A stretch of DNA of 64,000 nt from Cryptomeria japonica (taxonomy: Eukaryota; Streptophyta; Pinopsida; Cupressales; Cupressaceae), in assembly GCF_030272615.1 (NCBI RefSeq), contig NC_081412.1:41187791-41251790 (forward strand), written 5' to 3'. The number at the start of each line of letters is the position of its first letter. Positions within the stretch are counted from its first letter, which is position 1. Shown one piece after another: positions 1 to 11,740 of this stretch. Under the pieces are notes generated by a model, which had not been told where the DNA came from, did not search any database, and saw nothing but the letters and a program-made list of their open reading frames with translations. Made by a program: the position numbers and the translations under genes.

Positions 1-24
1 TTGGAACTGATCAAATATCTAACA
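1..24 (+). repeat. End of 5' LTR (partial)
   Basis: The last bases, TCTAACA, resemble the end of the 3' LTR (TCTAGCA at 6473-6479) and end in CA. The primer site follows after two bases, exactly as in the complete copia element at 17818-17821. Only this tail lies in the window, so the call rests on position and the short match. Confidence 0.5.
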
Positions 25-26
25 AT

Positions 27-39
27 TGGCATTAGAGCC
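27..39 (+). other. Primer binding site, tRNA-Met type, two changes
   Basis: TGGCATTAGAGCC differs at two positions from TGGTATCAGAGCC, the usual plant copia primer site complementary to the initiator tRNA-Met 3' end. The same site appears undamaged at 17821-17833. Confidence 0.6.
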
Positions 40-50
40 TTGTCCTCTAT

Positions 51-1172
51 TTGCAGAAGCCTAACAGCTTGAGGAAGATTCTGAAGTTGGTACCAATGGA
101 AAGTTTGAGACAACAATTGGAAGGATCTCTTGAAGACTTTGATGCAGAAAAATTGAAGAATATCAAACTGGAAGATGAACTTGGAATTGCTCAGGAATTT
201 ATCAAAGCACTTCAAGATAACTTGGTTATAGCAAAGAATAGGAGAAAAGAATTACATGTGCAAATGCAAAATCAAGATGATAAAGAAAAGGAAACTCTCT
301 GAGATAGTGTAGAGAAATTGAGACAAAAGAACAATAACATGAAGAATGAGATGCAAGATTTAACCATGAGATTATGCAAGGATATTGAAGATAGAAAGAG
401 GAATGAAGAAGATTTGGCAAGAAGACTTAATGAAAGATCAGATGAATCTCAAAGGCTTAGTTATGGAAATGATATGTTTAAAATAGATTTGATTCACATG
501 CAACATGACAAAGAGGAAATTATGAGACAAGTTAGCACTTTGGAAAGAGAGTTGCTCACTGCAAATGAATACAAAGAAAAATTCAAGAAGAGTTTAGATA
601 ATCTTGATGATATGCTAAAAACTCAAAAACCTAATGCAGAAACAGCTAGACTTGGATTTGAACATGGAGAAAGTTATGGGACTGCAAACAATCATGATCA
701 CAACAAACTGGTAAGGCAACCTAATGCTTATAAATTGAATGGGAAATGTTTTAATTGCAACAAATTTGGTCATAGAGAAAATCAGTATAGATTTATGAAT
801 AATCAGAATACAAACTTACACATTGGTCAATGTTCCAAATGCAATAAAAATGGTCATAACTCAAACAATTGCAAAATGAATGTGAAATGCTATGTTTGTG
901 GCAGATTTGGACATTTATCTAATCAATGCACAACTCAAACCGGTCAAGGTTATGGAAAAGCTATTCAGAGAAACAATGTAACTTGTTATGCATGTAACAA
1001 GATTGGGCATATTGCAGAATTTTGTAGAAGCAAGATTGTACCGGCGAACAATAAAGGATCTAATGACAAAGGCAAAGAAAAGGTGACTAAAATCAAGCAA
1101 GAATTTTCTAAACAATGGATTAGGAAGAGAGATCAAAGAATTGATGAAACTGTCTCTACACTGGCAGAATAG
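51..1172 (+). pseudogene. N-truncated copia gag: coiled coil plus four CCHC zinc knuckles
   Basis: One reading frame broken by an in-frame TGA at 300-302. It is open from just after the primer site without an ATG; the first in-frame ATG is at 96. The N-terminal half is a long charged, heptad-rich helix, probably a coiled coil. The C-terminal half has four CX2CX4HX4C zinc knuckles: CFNC.KFGH (last Cys replaced by Tyr), CSKC.KNGH, CYVC.RFGH and CYAC.KIGH, followed by a basic tail. Compared with the copia gag at 17885, the N-terminal UBN2-type capsid region is missing, as if a deletion joined the primer site directly to the coiled-coil part. Gag proteins package retroelement RNA into virus-like particles. 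This copy probably makes no functional capsid, although its RNA-binding part could have been kept. Confidence 0.8.
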
Positions 1173-1360
1173 GGTAATCTTGCACCGGCAGGAGATTCTT
1201 CATCTAACTAGGGAATAATCCTTAGGGTTAAGGCAACTAATTGAAGATCGTGCATTTACCCTTGGTTCATGGTAAGAAGTTATAATTCTTCTTTACCGAC
1301 AGATATGTGGAGTTTTCACTTCACTGACGAAGCATTTATTGCGGCTGTAAGTTAAAATAT

Positions 1361-1372
1361 TTTATTATAAAG
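1361..1372 (+). promoter_or_regulatory. Possible TATA box ahead of the second ORF
   Basis: TTATTATAAAGG lies in the 346-base gap between gag and the second ORF, about 150 bases before its ATG at 1519. A pyrimidine-rich stretch follows at a distance usual for a transcription start. This could be an internal promoter or an AT-rich coincidence. Confidence 0.25.
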
Positions 1373-1518
1373 GCATTGTAACTTCTCATTTCATCTCACC
1401 AAGCATCCAAGCATTTGAAGAGAGCAAAATTGAGCAAAGGTATTCTAAAGGTGAAGCAACAAAGGTTTTTTTCAGAATATTCAAGGATTTCTCTGTTAAA
1501 AGGTATTTATCTTTCCCA

Positions 1519-4500
1519 ATGGCGTCTTCATCTTCTATTCCTAAATTCGTAGCAAACCCTACCATTGTGGAGAACATAAAATGACCTAGACCCATTTTCA
1601 AAATCATTCCTAAGATAGAAAAAATGGATGACTCCATTGGTGCATTTTCTAGAATCCTGAAGGGAGTTGCATTTGCAGAAGACCCTAGGGCATACATACA
1701 TTGCTACATTGAGAGTTTAGGGTCCAAAGATTTAATGAACATGTACATGAATGTTATCACTGATAAGAATGGGGTAGTGAAACTGGAACACAAGGTAGTT
1801 GAGGATTTAGGTTTCATTGACATCCTCCATATGCCGGAATTCTCAGATGAAATTGTCCGCTATGTTCTTAGCAGGGTTCACGGTGAATTTATATGGTTGG
1901 ACTTAGTTTTTAAGATCACTAAGGAAGCTATAAGAGTTGTTACTGGTTTACCATCCACCAGCACTAGGCCTGACAAGAAGAATAAAATCCCTAACAAAGA
2001 GGTTATGAGCTTAACCAGAGCTACATTTGACAACAGGTCACTTAGGGTCAATGATATAAAAAGTATAACAATGTTAAATTTGCAAGTATGGTCATTGGTT
2101 ATAAAGTTTCTCATACTAATAGGTTGTATTTTGTACCTAGTTCCTGCATTCATAGTGCTCATGAGATAATATTAAACAATGCTAAAATTGACATATGTGA
2201 ATGGTTAAAGGATGAATTGTTAGAGAATTTGCACAAAATCAAAGGTGATAAGAAAGGAACCTTCAAATTTGGAAGTCTGATTGTGTGTTTAATACTTTGC
2301 TTCTCAAAAGAGATTCCTGGTATAGGACACAAGGATTTTGCCTATGATACTTTTGTTGGAAAATAGATAAAGGAGGCAATTACCAGTATGGGATCTGGTG
2401 GTGATGAGTTGGTGAAAGTCTATTTCAAGAATTTCCAAGCTAAAATGAGACAAAGGGAAATGATTCGCCAAAGCATTGTGGATAAATATGATAAACATAT
2501 ATGCTTTGTAGTGAAAAGAGATGAAATTTGGATGGAGGCAGTTAGACCCAGAACTGTCTGGATTACTAAAATGGGATATGAGGTGGATTCTCACATCTTG
2601 GATTCATATGCTAAAATATTCCTAGATGCTCCACCGGAACCAACAAAGGAGATATTTGGTAATGTTGAAACCATTGAAAGTGGCATTACTATGATGAAGC
2701 AAAGGAAGAAAAGAGATAAATTTATGAAAGATGCTTCTAAGATGGTAAAGGATGTTATAGAAGGATTGATGAATCTTAGTGGTATTGCTGCTAGTGTGAA
2801 AGAAAGTCAATCAGAGAAGAAACCGATATCTCACATTTCCCCTATGTCTACTACATCTAATTCTGACACTGATCAGGTAGCCAAATTCAAGGGAGTGGAC
2901 ATGAAGAAAAGAAAACCCTCACCAACACCTACTCCATCTCCCAAGAAGTCAAGGACACAAAGAAGAAACAGTAGGCTGTAAGAGAGCCCATTGGTCAGAA
3001 CAAAAAAGTGACTCCAAAGAAGAAATTTGAACCTAAGGCACCAGATACTTTTACACCAGAAGAGTTGATCAATGAAATCACCCAAGATGGTAACCTTCGT
3101 AATGTAAATAAATTCTATCATTATTTGAAGGATTCGGATAAGGATACTATAGAGGGAAGCATTATTTTATATCTTGATATCTATAAGAAAGTTCTTATTG
3201 AAGTTGTAGATGATCTGCCAAATGATATATTCTTAAGATTAGAGGCTAAGAGAATGTCTTTCATGGAGCTTGACAAGAAATTAAAGGTAGAAGCTCTATA
3301 ATACCAATGCATTGATGCTTATACTTTGGTTTTTCTTCACTGCATTATTGTTTTCTTACCAGTATATTAATTTGGGTTATAAAGTTACAAACAAGTTTAA
3401 ATCTTTTCACTACCGGTTAGACACTGATTCACCACCCCCCCCACTCTTAGTGTCAAAGGAAACAAAGGTAGAAGCTAAAAATAAACCAGTTAGGAAGGTT
3501 ACATTCAAAATACTGGCATAGAAGAAAGAACCAAAAGTAACCACTTCAAATCCATCTGGTACTGCAAGAAGGAAGAAGAAGAATGAAATCGATCTGGCTA
3601 TTCAATCTGGTAATGTAACTATCATTCCACCAAAAACTTGTACAGAATTAGTAGATGAAATCACTAAGGATGTCATGTTAAAGAATGTATAGTTTTACTA
3701 TGAACATTTAGAGGATGATGAACAAAGAGAGGTAGAGGAAGTAGTATTATTATATTTGGATATTTATAAGAAATCCTTAATTGAAATTAAAAACCAAATA
3801 CCAGCAGAATTATATAATATGTTAGATGCTAGAATACTATCAACAATGCAAGAAGACAAGAATATTAAAATTCGAGAGTTGTTATCTGTTTGTGTTACTA
3901 TTGCTCCAGAGGAAATGGAAAGGACACTTGAGGTGGCAGATAGAAAAGTCTTTAATAGAAAACATAGAATAACCAGTTTGATGCTAAGAAGGGTAATAAA
4001 GGAGACTCAAAAGAAATGGGTTAAGTTCATTGGAGAGAATAGAGGTTTCTTTACTTCATTGGAATCAAAGACAAACACTACAAATTCCCTAGTTGAAGGG
4101 AAAGGAAAGGGGATTATGGGTACTTCACCATCAATTTTGAAAAACATTAAGATAGTGGAAATTAAGCCCTCGGTAGATACACATGTATAGATAGATGTTG
4201 AGACACCAACTAATATAGAGAGTGAAAAGGTTGATGATGTATAGGATATTAATATTGAGGATAACAGTCCTCTAGATACAAATGTACAAGTTAAGGTTAT
4301 AGTTCCTACAGAGGAATCGACAGTTATAGAGATTGCACCAAGTGGCAAAGCCACCAGTGCAAGTGAGGAAGCTATAAAGGATAAATCATCAGAGGAGAAG
4401 AAAGGGGAATCTGGAAGGGAACTGGTAGTAGGTCCATCATTGTTGTCAATTGACACCTTGCAAGTTGTAAAGAAAAATATAATAGAGATGAGTCCTATTG

Positions 4501-5138
4501 AACTCATGATGATGGCTGCACAAAAATTAATGAAGGAGGGATCTGCAAATAAAGGGATTATTGATCAGTCAATCACTATTTTACATAGACTAGTCCTGAA
4601 GTGCGAGATTGATAATGAAATGAGCCCATCCAAAAAGATTAAGATAATTACTGAGCATATTTCAAAAGATTTTCAATCCTTACAGTAGATTTCAAACCAA
4701 AAAGCGCTAGAGAGATTCACACAAGCTAAAAGAGTTGCATTTGATCAACTAATTGAATATGAGAAGAAGAAGATTGATGAAAAGTTGAAATTGATAGATA
4801 ATTCTTTGAAATAGTGTACAAATATTTATAGGGTATGTTTTAACATAGATATACTTACAGTTAATGTGGATAAGAAGATAAAGGAATTTCAGGAGAAAAT
4901 TGCAAACATAGCTAATTCTTTTGATGGATTGACTTCATTGACTACATCCATTGATGGTCAAATTTTGATTTTGGAAGCCCAAATTTATGTTCTTGAGAAG
5001 GAAAAAGATAAAATCATAAGAAGAGCCAAAATTCTGAGAGGTTTGGTGAGTCCTTGGTTGGATTCACTTAGTGTACATAAGAAGGAATTTATGGATATGG
5101 TTGGAAAGTGCACACCGGCAGAGGTAAGTGAGAAATAA
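1519..5138 (+). pseudogene. Large unknown ORF carried by the element (about 1,200 codons, decayed)
   Basis: Starting at ATG 1519, a coding-like track runs to TAA at 5136-5138. It has an in-frame TGA near 1582, a frame change near 2085, TAG at 2364, another frame change near 2975, and stops near 3300, 3521, 3690, 4188, 4686 and 4812. The N-terminal third (1624-2170) is globular and contains KITKEAIRVVTGLPS. That wording recalls a segment seen in plant transposon-associated proteins of unknown function; this is recollection, not a search. The middle (2388-2981) ends in a basic Ser/Pro-rich tail that looks like a nuclear signal. A module of about 80 residues then occurs twice (3056 and 3630). 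The end (4866-5138) is a probable coiled coil. I do not recognise the protein. It could be a captured host gene or a displaced env-like ORF such as Sireviruses carry after pol. Confidence 0.6.
3056..3880 (+). repeat. Duplicated protein module in the unknown ORF
   Basis: Two diverged copies, about 3056-3298 and 3630-3880, encode matching segments. The first reads EELINEIT...LYLDIYKKVLIEV and the second TELVDEIT...LYLDIYKKSLIEI. Similarity is clear in protein and weak in DNA, so the duplication is older than the element's decay. The second copy has a TAG where the first has Asn-Lys. Confidence 0.65.
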
Positions 5139-5522
5139 TCATTTGCACATATACTAAATGGACTTGTATCTATTTATGCCACTTTCAAAACTAGTTGGGA
5201 TACCTATCTTGAGCTATTGGAGAAGGCTTATCTAGAAATTTTGAAATTTGTTAAGCTCTGGTAAGATATTTTGGGATATTCACTGTACAGTTTTTTGGAT
5301 CTTTGACATTCTTTTTAGAATTTTTTATGGCATTTATGTCAAAGAGGGAGTGATATAGATGTGAAAAAGAAAAAGAGGAGTTGTATACATTAGGGGTAGA
5401 TATGGAGACATAGAGTATGGAGTGTTTTGCATTGATGAATATTCAGCTCGGGGGGAGTAGGCAGGATGAAACCGGTAGATGAAACCTTGACCATTTTTCA
5501 CATGAGTGTTTCTATTAATGCC
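5139..5522 (+). other. Noncoding tail before the 3' LTR
   Basis: No reading frame with a recognisable product. A second purine run (CTCGGGGGGAGTAGG) lies near 5447-5461, upstream of the tract next to the LTR. Confidence 0.5.
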
Positions 5523-5534
5523 AAAGGGGGAGAT
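5523..5534 (+). other. Polypurine tract of first element
   Basis: AAAGGGGGAGAT abuts the LTR start TGCTGGCA. The same tract precedes the 3' LTR of the copia element at 23198-23208. Confidence 0.8.
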
Positions 5535-6479
5535 TGCTGGCAATTGACACTCTATTGGTTGGTTTCACTATGTTGTCATCGATGGCAACATGGTATCTTG
5601 TTTTGGCTTCATGTTTTGGTTCATTTGTGTACCAGAAAACACTTCAAAAACACTACACTACACTGGCACTGGCACTGGCACCAACAGATAGAAGGATTTC
5701 TTTGGTTATTGGCAATGTAGTCCAACATGGTTTAGAATATGGTTATTGGTATTGGAGGTCAACATCTCTTGGATCTAGAATTGACAATTGATTTTGATAT
5801 TCATATATTTATATTATCTAGCTGACATGTCATTTGATATTGTAATAATCTTTGTAAGCTGACATAAGGCATGATAAGCTGTATAGGGTATTAGGTTAGT
5901 TGGAGTAGATCATTTTTATATAGACATGGTGATGGATATGTGGATATAATATGATGTGAAATATATCAGAGAGATTATGTATGCGAGGATATTTTTGTAA
6001 GGGTTATTCCTGTAAAGGGTTTAGGGTTTCATACCGGAATAGACAAAGCTTAAACCTGAACTGTATTCTAGCATATAAGATGCTATCTTAGCAGTTCAAC
6101 ACTTCTCTGGATTGTAGTCTAGATTTATATGTAGTCAGTGAGGCTCCTATTATGATTGAGCAGTGTACTCTGGGCTGTAAGCCTTCCTACAAGTGTAGGC
6201 CCCTTATATTTTGTGATATCTCCTCATATGGCCAGTGGATTGATGTTGTGGGTCACAAATCCCACCACGGTTTTTCCTCTTTGAGGTTTTCCATGTATAA
6301 TTTTGTGTGTTATGGTTCTTATTTACGTGATTGTCTTATTGGTTGCTTTACTTCTTTCAATTCTGTATGTACTGGTATACCGGTTGCTATATGCATATTT
6401 GAATAAGGATAAAATTGATCAATCCAATATAACATTGATTCATCCCCCCACCCCCTCTAAGTGTTATTGGATTCTAGCA
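5535..6479 (+). repeat. 3' LTR of first element
   Basis: About 945 bases from TGCTGGCAATTG to GGATTCTAGCA, opening directly after the polypurine tract and ending in CA. The C-rich CATCCCCCCACCCCCTC close to its end matches the pattern before the end of the copia LTRs in this window. ORFs inside it look spurious. Confidence 0.75.
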
Positions 6480-8542
6480 CAATGAACATTAAGAGGGGGT
6501 TGAATCATTGTTCATACAAAAATTCACTTTTTATTAACATTTTTTAAAAACTTTATTTGATTATTCAATGTAAAACAAGAAGAAATGAACAACAATATAT
6601 TCAAAATTACATAAGAACATGACATAGAGAAATGTACTGAGTGGAAACCCTCCTGGGGAATAAAACCAATCAGAAATGCCTCATTGGTTGATAACCTCAC
6701 TAGTTCCAAAATGCCTCACTAGAAAAGATGTGCATCACTGGCAAAGATGTGCATCACTGGAAAATAGTGTGCCTCACTGAAAATCACAACAACTTACCAC
6801 ATGAAGAGATTGAATTACATGCAGAGTTTCATCGTTGTTTCTTTATGTAGTATCTTCTAATCTCATACCAGCTAAGATTTAAAAGCAATAGTACAACACA
6901 TTATAGTTGTTCATCTACAATACACCAATGTGCATTTGTAGTATTACACACAGTAATATCATGTAGAGAACATTAGTGTTCACATACAAAATAACATGGT
7001 GTATAAGAAATAAATACACATTTTCTATTTCCAATAAGAAAATCTCCATTCAGAATAGTAATGAAGATATGCCTTGGAGTTTTATTTTTCAAACCAATAG
7101 TAAACTTCTTCTTTTCAATACAACCACACTGTACTGACATTCCTCATAATGATTATATAATGGCTTTTGTTCTTAAAGTGTGCAACTGTAAACATCACTA
7201 TCTTGTCTTAATAGATAACATAAAATAAATCAGTTTGGTTTAACCTGAAAGATCATTGGAAACAAAGACTAATAACAAACACAAACTCAGGTTAATAACA
7301 ATGCCACCTTCTCAAAATAGAAAAACCCATTGCATAATATGATACATGAAGGATATTATTGAAAACCAAAAAGAACACATAACACAACTAGGGTTTAGAC
7401 CATAAGAAGTCATTAAACTAGTGAAACAGTTAATACACAAAAAAAACCCTACCCTAGTCAAGAAACCAACCTACGGTTACACAATAAACCCAAACTAATG
7501 AAAGCAAGCAAGTAATCACAAACTCCGAACTGATTAAACAACAACCCAAACACTTCTTTTCAAAACAACAAAAGGTATAAAGACAACAAAAACACCTATT
7601 AATTGCCTTTGAAACTGCCTATCATTTCCATATCTTAAAGTCACAACTATCTTGTTTGCCTAGCAAGACTGTCATGCCCCAAACTGTAACCTCCTTGTTG
7701 AAAATGAACAGCAACTAAAATCCATGTAACTTCTATAACCACATTGTGCATCTTGTCGAAACCCTTACACCATTATGCCCTAGCTAGAGATCCCAATTTT
7801 GGCAAATGAAAAATGATGACATAAAATGAGCTTCAAAAAAGATAGGCTTCAATATTTTATTCAAAGCCACTAATATCATTAGAAAATGAATTCGATGGAA
7901 TCAATTTTCACTTAATGATTGCCTTGTCAGTGGGGTCATTTTTCCCATATGACATGTGTGTGCCTAGTCGCTTTGAAGTGACTTAAACAATATATTATCA
8001 CCATGTTGTATTAAAAATCCCCTTGGTTTTTTTTTCAATTAGGGCTTGTGACCATACAAAGAATGATGATAACTAGTATCCCCTTAACAAAATAAAATAC
8101 ATTGGGACCTAGTCACTTATAGTGACTTACATTTGTAATGTTATATGTCCTTAGACATATTGGCAATCCAAGTTTCCTTTACTTTTTTTTGAAAACCACA
8201 TTGAAGGACCATTATGAGCCAGATATATTCAACTTTTATCCTTGAGAGAGTTTCTTTTCAAGGATCAAAATGATAGTGCCAAGGTGTATGTAATAATAAT
8301 GTCAGTATATCCAAGTATCAATGCTCTCATGTGAATCAATCTAAATATGCCACAATACACCTATGTCTCATTACTAAGAATGTCAATCCAACATGAGTGT
8401 TAATGAACATGAATGCACATATATATTTTTGTCATCAAGTAGCTACTGAACTAATCAAATTGATCAATGCCACTTAGGAGCATACCTGACAAGTTAGTGT
8501 TTGGGAATCTATACCTTTTTGACATCAATGACAAATACTTTG
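6480..8542 (-). repeat. Minus-oriented long LTR, split by the gypsy insertion
   Basis: On the minus strand the left end reads GATTCAACCCCCTCTTAATG, like the C-rich ends of the other copia LTRs here. The right end, once the gypsy element is removed, continues at 38738-38752 and gives a minus-strand start of TGTTGACC followed by TTTGTCATTGATGTC, a phrase also found near the start of the copia LTRs. Total length is at least about 2.08 kb. The first element appears to have inserted close to its 3' end. No primer site or coding region of its own lies in the window, so solo LTR or part of an element cannot be decided. I see no gene in this stretch. Confidence 0.45.
6708..6783. repeat. 19-bp tandem repeat, four copies
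   Basis: Four imperfect units of the form GATGTGCATCACTGGCAAA start near 6708, 6727, 6746 and 6765. Confidence 0.75.
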
Positions 8543-9681
8543 TGTCGTGCATGTGAAGTAGGATACTTGCAACTGCAACACAAACACTCAATAGATCATT
8601 ACAAGCATGGTTAAAAAATTAAAAGAAGATGAATGATAAAGCATGACAAAATGACCTATTGCCTCCTAAGAGACTCGAGTATGAATTTTCTCTGAGAGCT
8701 AGATGAGCAATCCCAGTGAATTGACTACACCTAGATGGGGGATTTAAAAGGATGTGATATGCAAGCAAAATGAGTATATGATTATGCTAGATTGATCCAA
8801 GAAGCTAATTAAGCTAATGAGATGCATGATTAAACTAAGTGATAGATTGATTATGCTAGAAAAAGAGAGCGAGTATACCATATGATGAACAATTATGCTA
8901 GAAAATGACCAAATTAAGCTAGATCTAAGATGCAATTGCCTATAATAACCATACTTAAATGATAATGAGATGAGATGTGCCTATAATAACAATGTTTAAA
9001 ATGATATGAGATGGGATACTTTGTGCTCCAAAATGGGGGATATTTATAGGATTTCCAAGGCCAAGGGTGAGGTGGCAGGAATCAACAGTCAAGATTGAGT
9101 CTGAAGATATCAAGGGTCATATTGGAGGAGGTTGGAGAAGAGGTTGGAGGGAGGGACACTTGTCATCCCTATGGTGAGAAGTGTCAAGGAGCCTTTCTCA
9201 TAAGAGGGAAAGTGTCCAAGGGAAGAGACATGTGGCCTAAGTGTCATGTGTCTCAAGGGGAGAATATCCAACCCATAGGAGGTTAGGCTAAGGAGGTTAG
9301 GATGTGCAAGATAGGATAGGATTAGTTAAACCTAGGGTTAGGTGGTTAGAAGTTAGGAGGCATGTGGGTAATTTGAATTTAAAAATTCAAATAATAACAA
9401 AAGGCTAATTAACTTTCAACAACTCATAAATTGATTTGTTTTAATTAATTAGGGGATTAGAAGAAATGAATTTAATGGGGGGGGATTAATTAATTCAGAT
9501 TAATTAATCAAAGGGGATTATTAAAATGAACTTATTGAATAAATCCTTAGATTTATTAATAAGTAGGTGAATGAGGGAATTTAATCAAATTTCTAGTGAA
9601 TTAAAATAAATTGGGAAGGGGGATTAATTAAATAATTGCTTATTTAATTAATTATCTTCAAGCCATTTTTAGGTGTATACA
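8543..9681 (-). repeat. 3' LTR of gypsy element
   Basis: 1,139 bases. On the minus strand it starts TGTATACACC and ends GCATGACA. It matches 37483-38732 along its length but lacks a tandem duplication found there. The interior has many ATTATGCTAGA-like repeats and TTAATTAATT runs. Confidence 0.9.
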
Positions 9682-9700
9682 TTTTGCCCCTCTTTGAAGC
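9682..9700 (-). other. Polypurine tract of gypsy element
   Basis: On the minus strand GCTTCAAAGAGGGGCAAAA abuts the 3' LTR start TGTATACACC. Confidence 0.8.
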
Positions 9701-11400
9701 AAGGTGTGATGACACGTTTATTCAAAGAATAATCTCATTTTGATGATGTTGATGTGATGCTGGTTCAATAGGATGCCCCAAACATTGATTGATAAATTAT
9801 CATACAATGATTCCCCTTCGGGAGCTGAATTGAGATAATTGACCTTTGGAGTGTTTGAATCGTGGCGAAATTGATTTCCTGATTAGAACTAATTTGATTT
9901 CTGCAACAGTGATTGATGAAAGTGTGAGTTATTCGATCACTATGATGTGGTTCTGGATGTGATGATTGATAGAGTGTGATTGAATTGATAAGATTGATTA
10001 GATTGATAAGATCAAGATCTAGTCTAGTTTCAGGAATGACATCTATTGTATAAGACAAAGATGATCAAAGCGTCTAGTTTCAGGAATGATATATCCTGTA
10101 TAAGACATGATCAAAACAATTGGTTCCACGAAAAGTACATCCTGCATAAGACATGATAGAATAGATCAAATGCGATGTATTTATAGAATTGATAAGGTTG
10201 ATTGGATAAAGAACTAACAGTTTGTTGATATCCTGTTGCAGGAAGATTCAGATATGTTGATGTGAGTATAGTCTACAACATCTGGTGAGAGATGAGTCAT
10301 CATTTTGATTGTGTATACACTTATGATGATACATTGATGATTCCTACAATAGATTTGGCCTTGGATAAGATGAGATTTTGGGATCCTATACAAGAATGAA
10401 ATGCAAGATAAATGCAAATGAAATGCAATGTTGCGATCAGACCATTCACTGGGTTATTGCTTTGTGTCATCATTGAGCTTTTTAATATGTGGGAAGTGAG
10501 TGCAAACATCGATGGTATAATTGAACCATGATGACCTGAGCACTACTTTCTTGGATTTTAATATTGCAAGTTAGAACAAGCATCAAGGTATAATTAAAAC
10601 AAGATGACATGAGTGTTGCTTGTGTAAAATAGGCAGTATTAACCATTTCTATACGCAAATCAGAAATGTCTTTGATGATACTACGATGATCATGTCCTGA
10701 GACAAATTTGCACATATTAATGATTAATTTATAGAAAACAAAGAAGAAAAAAATCATGTTCCTTCCTTGTTCCTGTAGTCAGAGGCATCCTAGAGGCACT
10801 CAAAAATCAAGATAGAAGAGTCGAACCAAAGTGTTAAAGTTATTAGTCAAAAGATATCATCCATTGAAAAGTGTGTGTGCACTTAGACTGACATGTGATA
10901 GGTTGATGGTTGATAATTGATCTTGTGTTCAACATTGGATGTGTCTCAATTTCGCTTGACAAGATTTGTCTAACAATTGTTATACCTATTTGCTTGAGCT
11001 GAAAATGATCAAAAAATTTGCCCCCATCTAGGTCCAGGATTTTGCCCCGAGCCTAGAGACAAACTTATGATGATATACCCAATGATCCAAACCATGGTGA
11101 TAGATTAGTTGTGATGGTTTCATATGTATAAAGGCTTATTTGTGAATATGGACAACAGTGGTGGAAATGAATGCAAGCGTAAGGATGCAAGAACTAATAG
11201 ATGGAAGAGCTAGCTGATAGATCGTGCCTGTTTGCCAGGTTTTCATCATCTGTTTTTATTGCATTGTTTCTCATATTTGATTTTTTTTCTATTTTTCACT
11301 ATTTTTGTTGTTTTTGTTTTTTTTTTGTTTTTTTTTTATTTTCTGATTTCCATTATTTTTGAATTTTTCTCTTTTTTCAAACATAAAATTTCTTCAGATG
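9701..11400 (-). other. Gypsy 3' noncoding region with repeated CAGGA-TCCTG units
   Basis: About 1.7 kb between the integrase end and the polypurine tract, with no recognisable ORF. At 10018-10163 a unit of about 48 bases occurs three times, each with a variant of CAGGAATGATATATCCTG followed by TATAAGACA. The strand at 11270-11345 is almost pure T. Tat elements often have a long 3' segment here. Confidence 0.6.
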
Positions 11401-11740
11401 TATGCTATTGATGGGTTCTTTGAGTTGATCCCCATCCTGTGTTGATAGCTGATATGCTCTTGATCCAAATACTATTGTGATGACAAACGAACCCAACCAG
11501 TTTGGTTCAAACTTCCCTTTATTTTCTCGATCTATCAGGTTGCGTGGATTTTCCTTTAGTACTAATTCTCCAGCTTGAAAGGTTCATGGTTTGACCTTGT
11601 GATTATAATTGCAATAGATTCTTTGTTGATACACCTTCAAATGATCAAATACATTTTGTCTTTATTCATGGATCAATTCTAACTCTTGTAGTCTAGATAC
11701 TCATTTTTCTTCATCTGGGATAAAGCCTTTTAATGATACT
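11401..11740 (-). pseudogene. Gypsy integrase, C-terminal part
   Basis: Read on the minus strand, this encodes a segment with the pattern VLKENP, GKFEPNWLG and FV, typical of the DNA-binding C-terminus of gypsy integrases. It continues the frame from 28954-29690, from which it is separated by the large-LTR insertion. The ATACT target copy lies at 11736-11740. Confidence 0.75.

Larger units (their letters stand above)
1..6479 (+). mobile_element. Pol-less copia-type LTR retrotransposon carrying gag plus an unknown ORF (5' LTR mostly outside window)
   Basis: The window opens in the last bases of what looks like a 5' LTR, followed by a degenerate initiator-tRNA-Met primer site (27-39). Next come a zinc-knuckle gag relic, a long unknown ORF, a polypurine tract (5523-5534) and a 3' LTR (5535-6479). 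No protease, integrase or reverse transcriptase is visible between gag and the 3' LTR, so the element would depend on pol supplied by a relative. The 3' LTR shares a short stretch (CTATGTTGTCAT-GATG) with the copia LTR at 16373, suggesting related families. CAATG at 6480-6484 is the likely target-site copy, but its partner lies outside the window. The coding parts carry several stops and frameshifts, so the copy is old. Confidence 0.75.
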
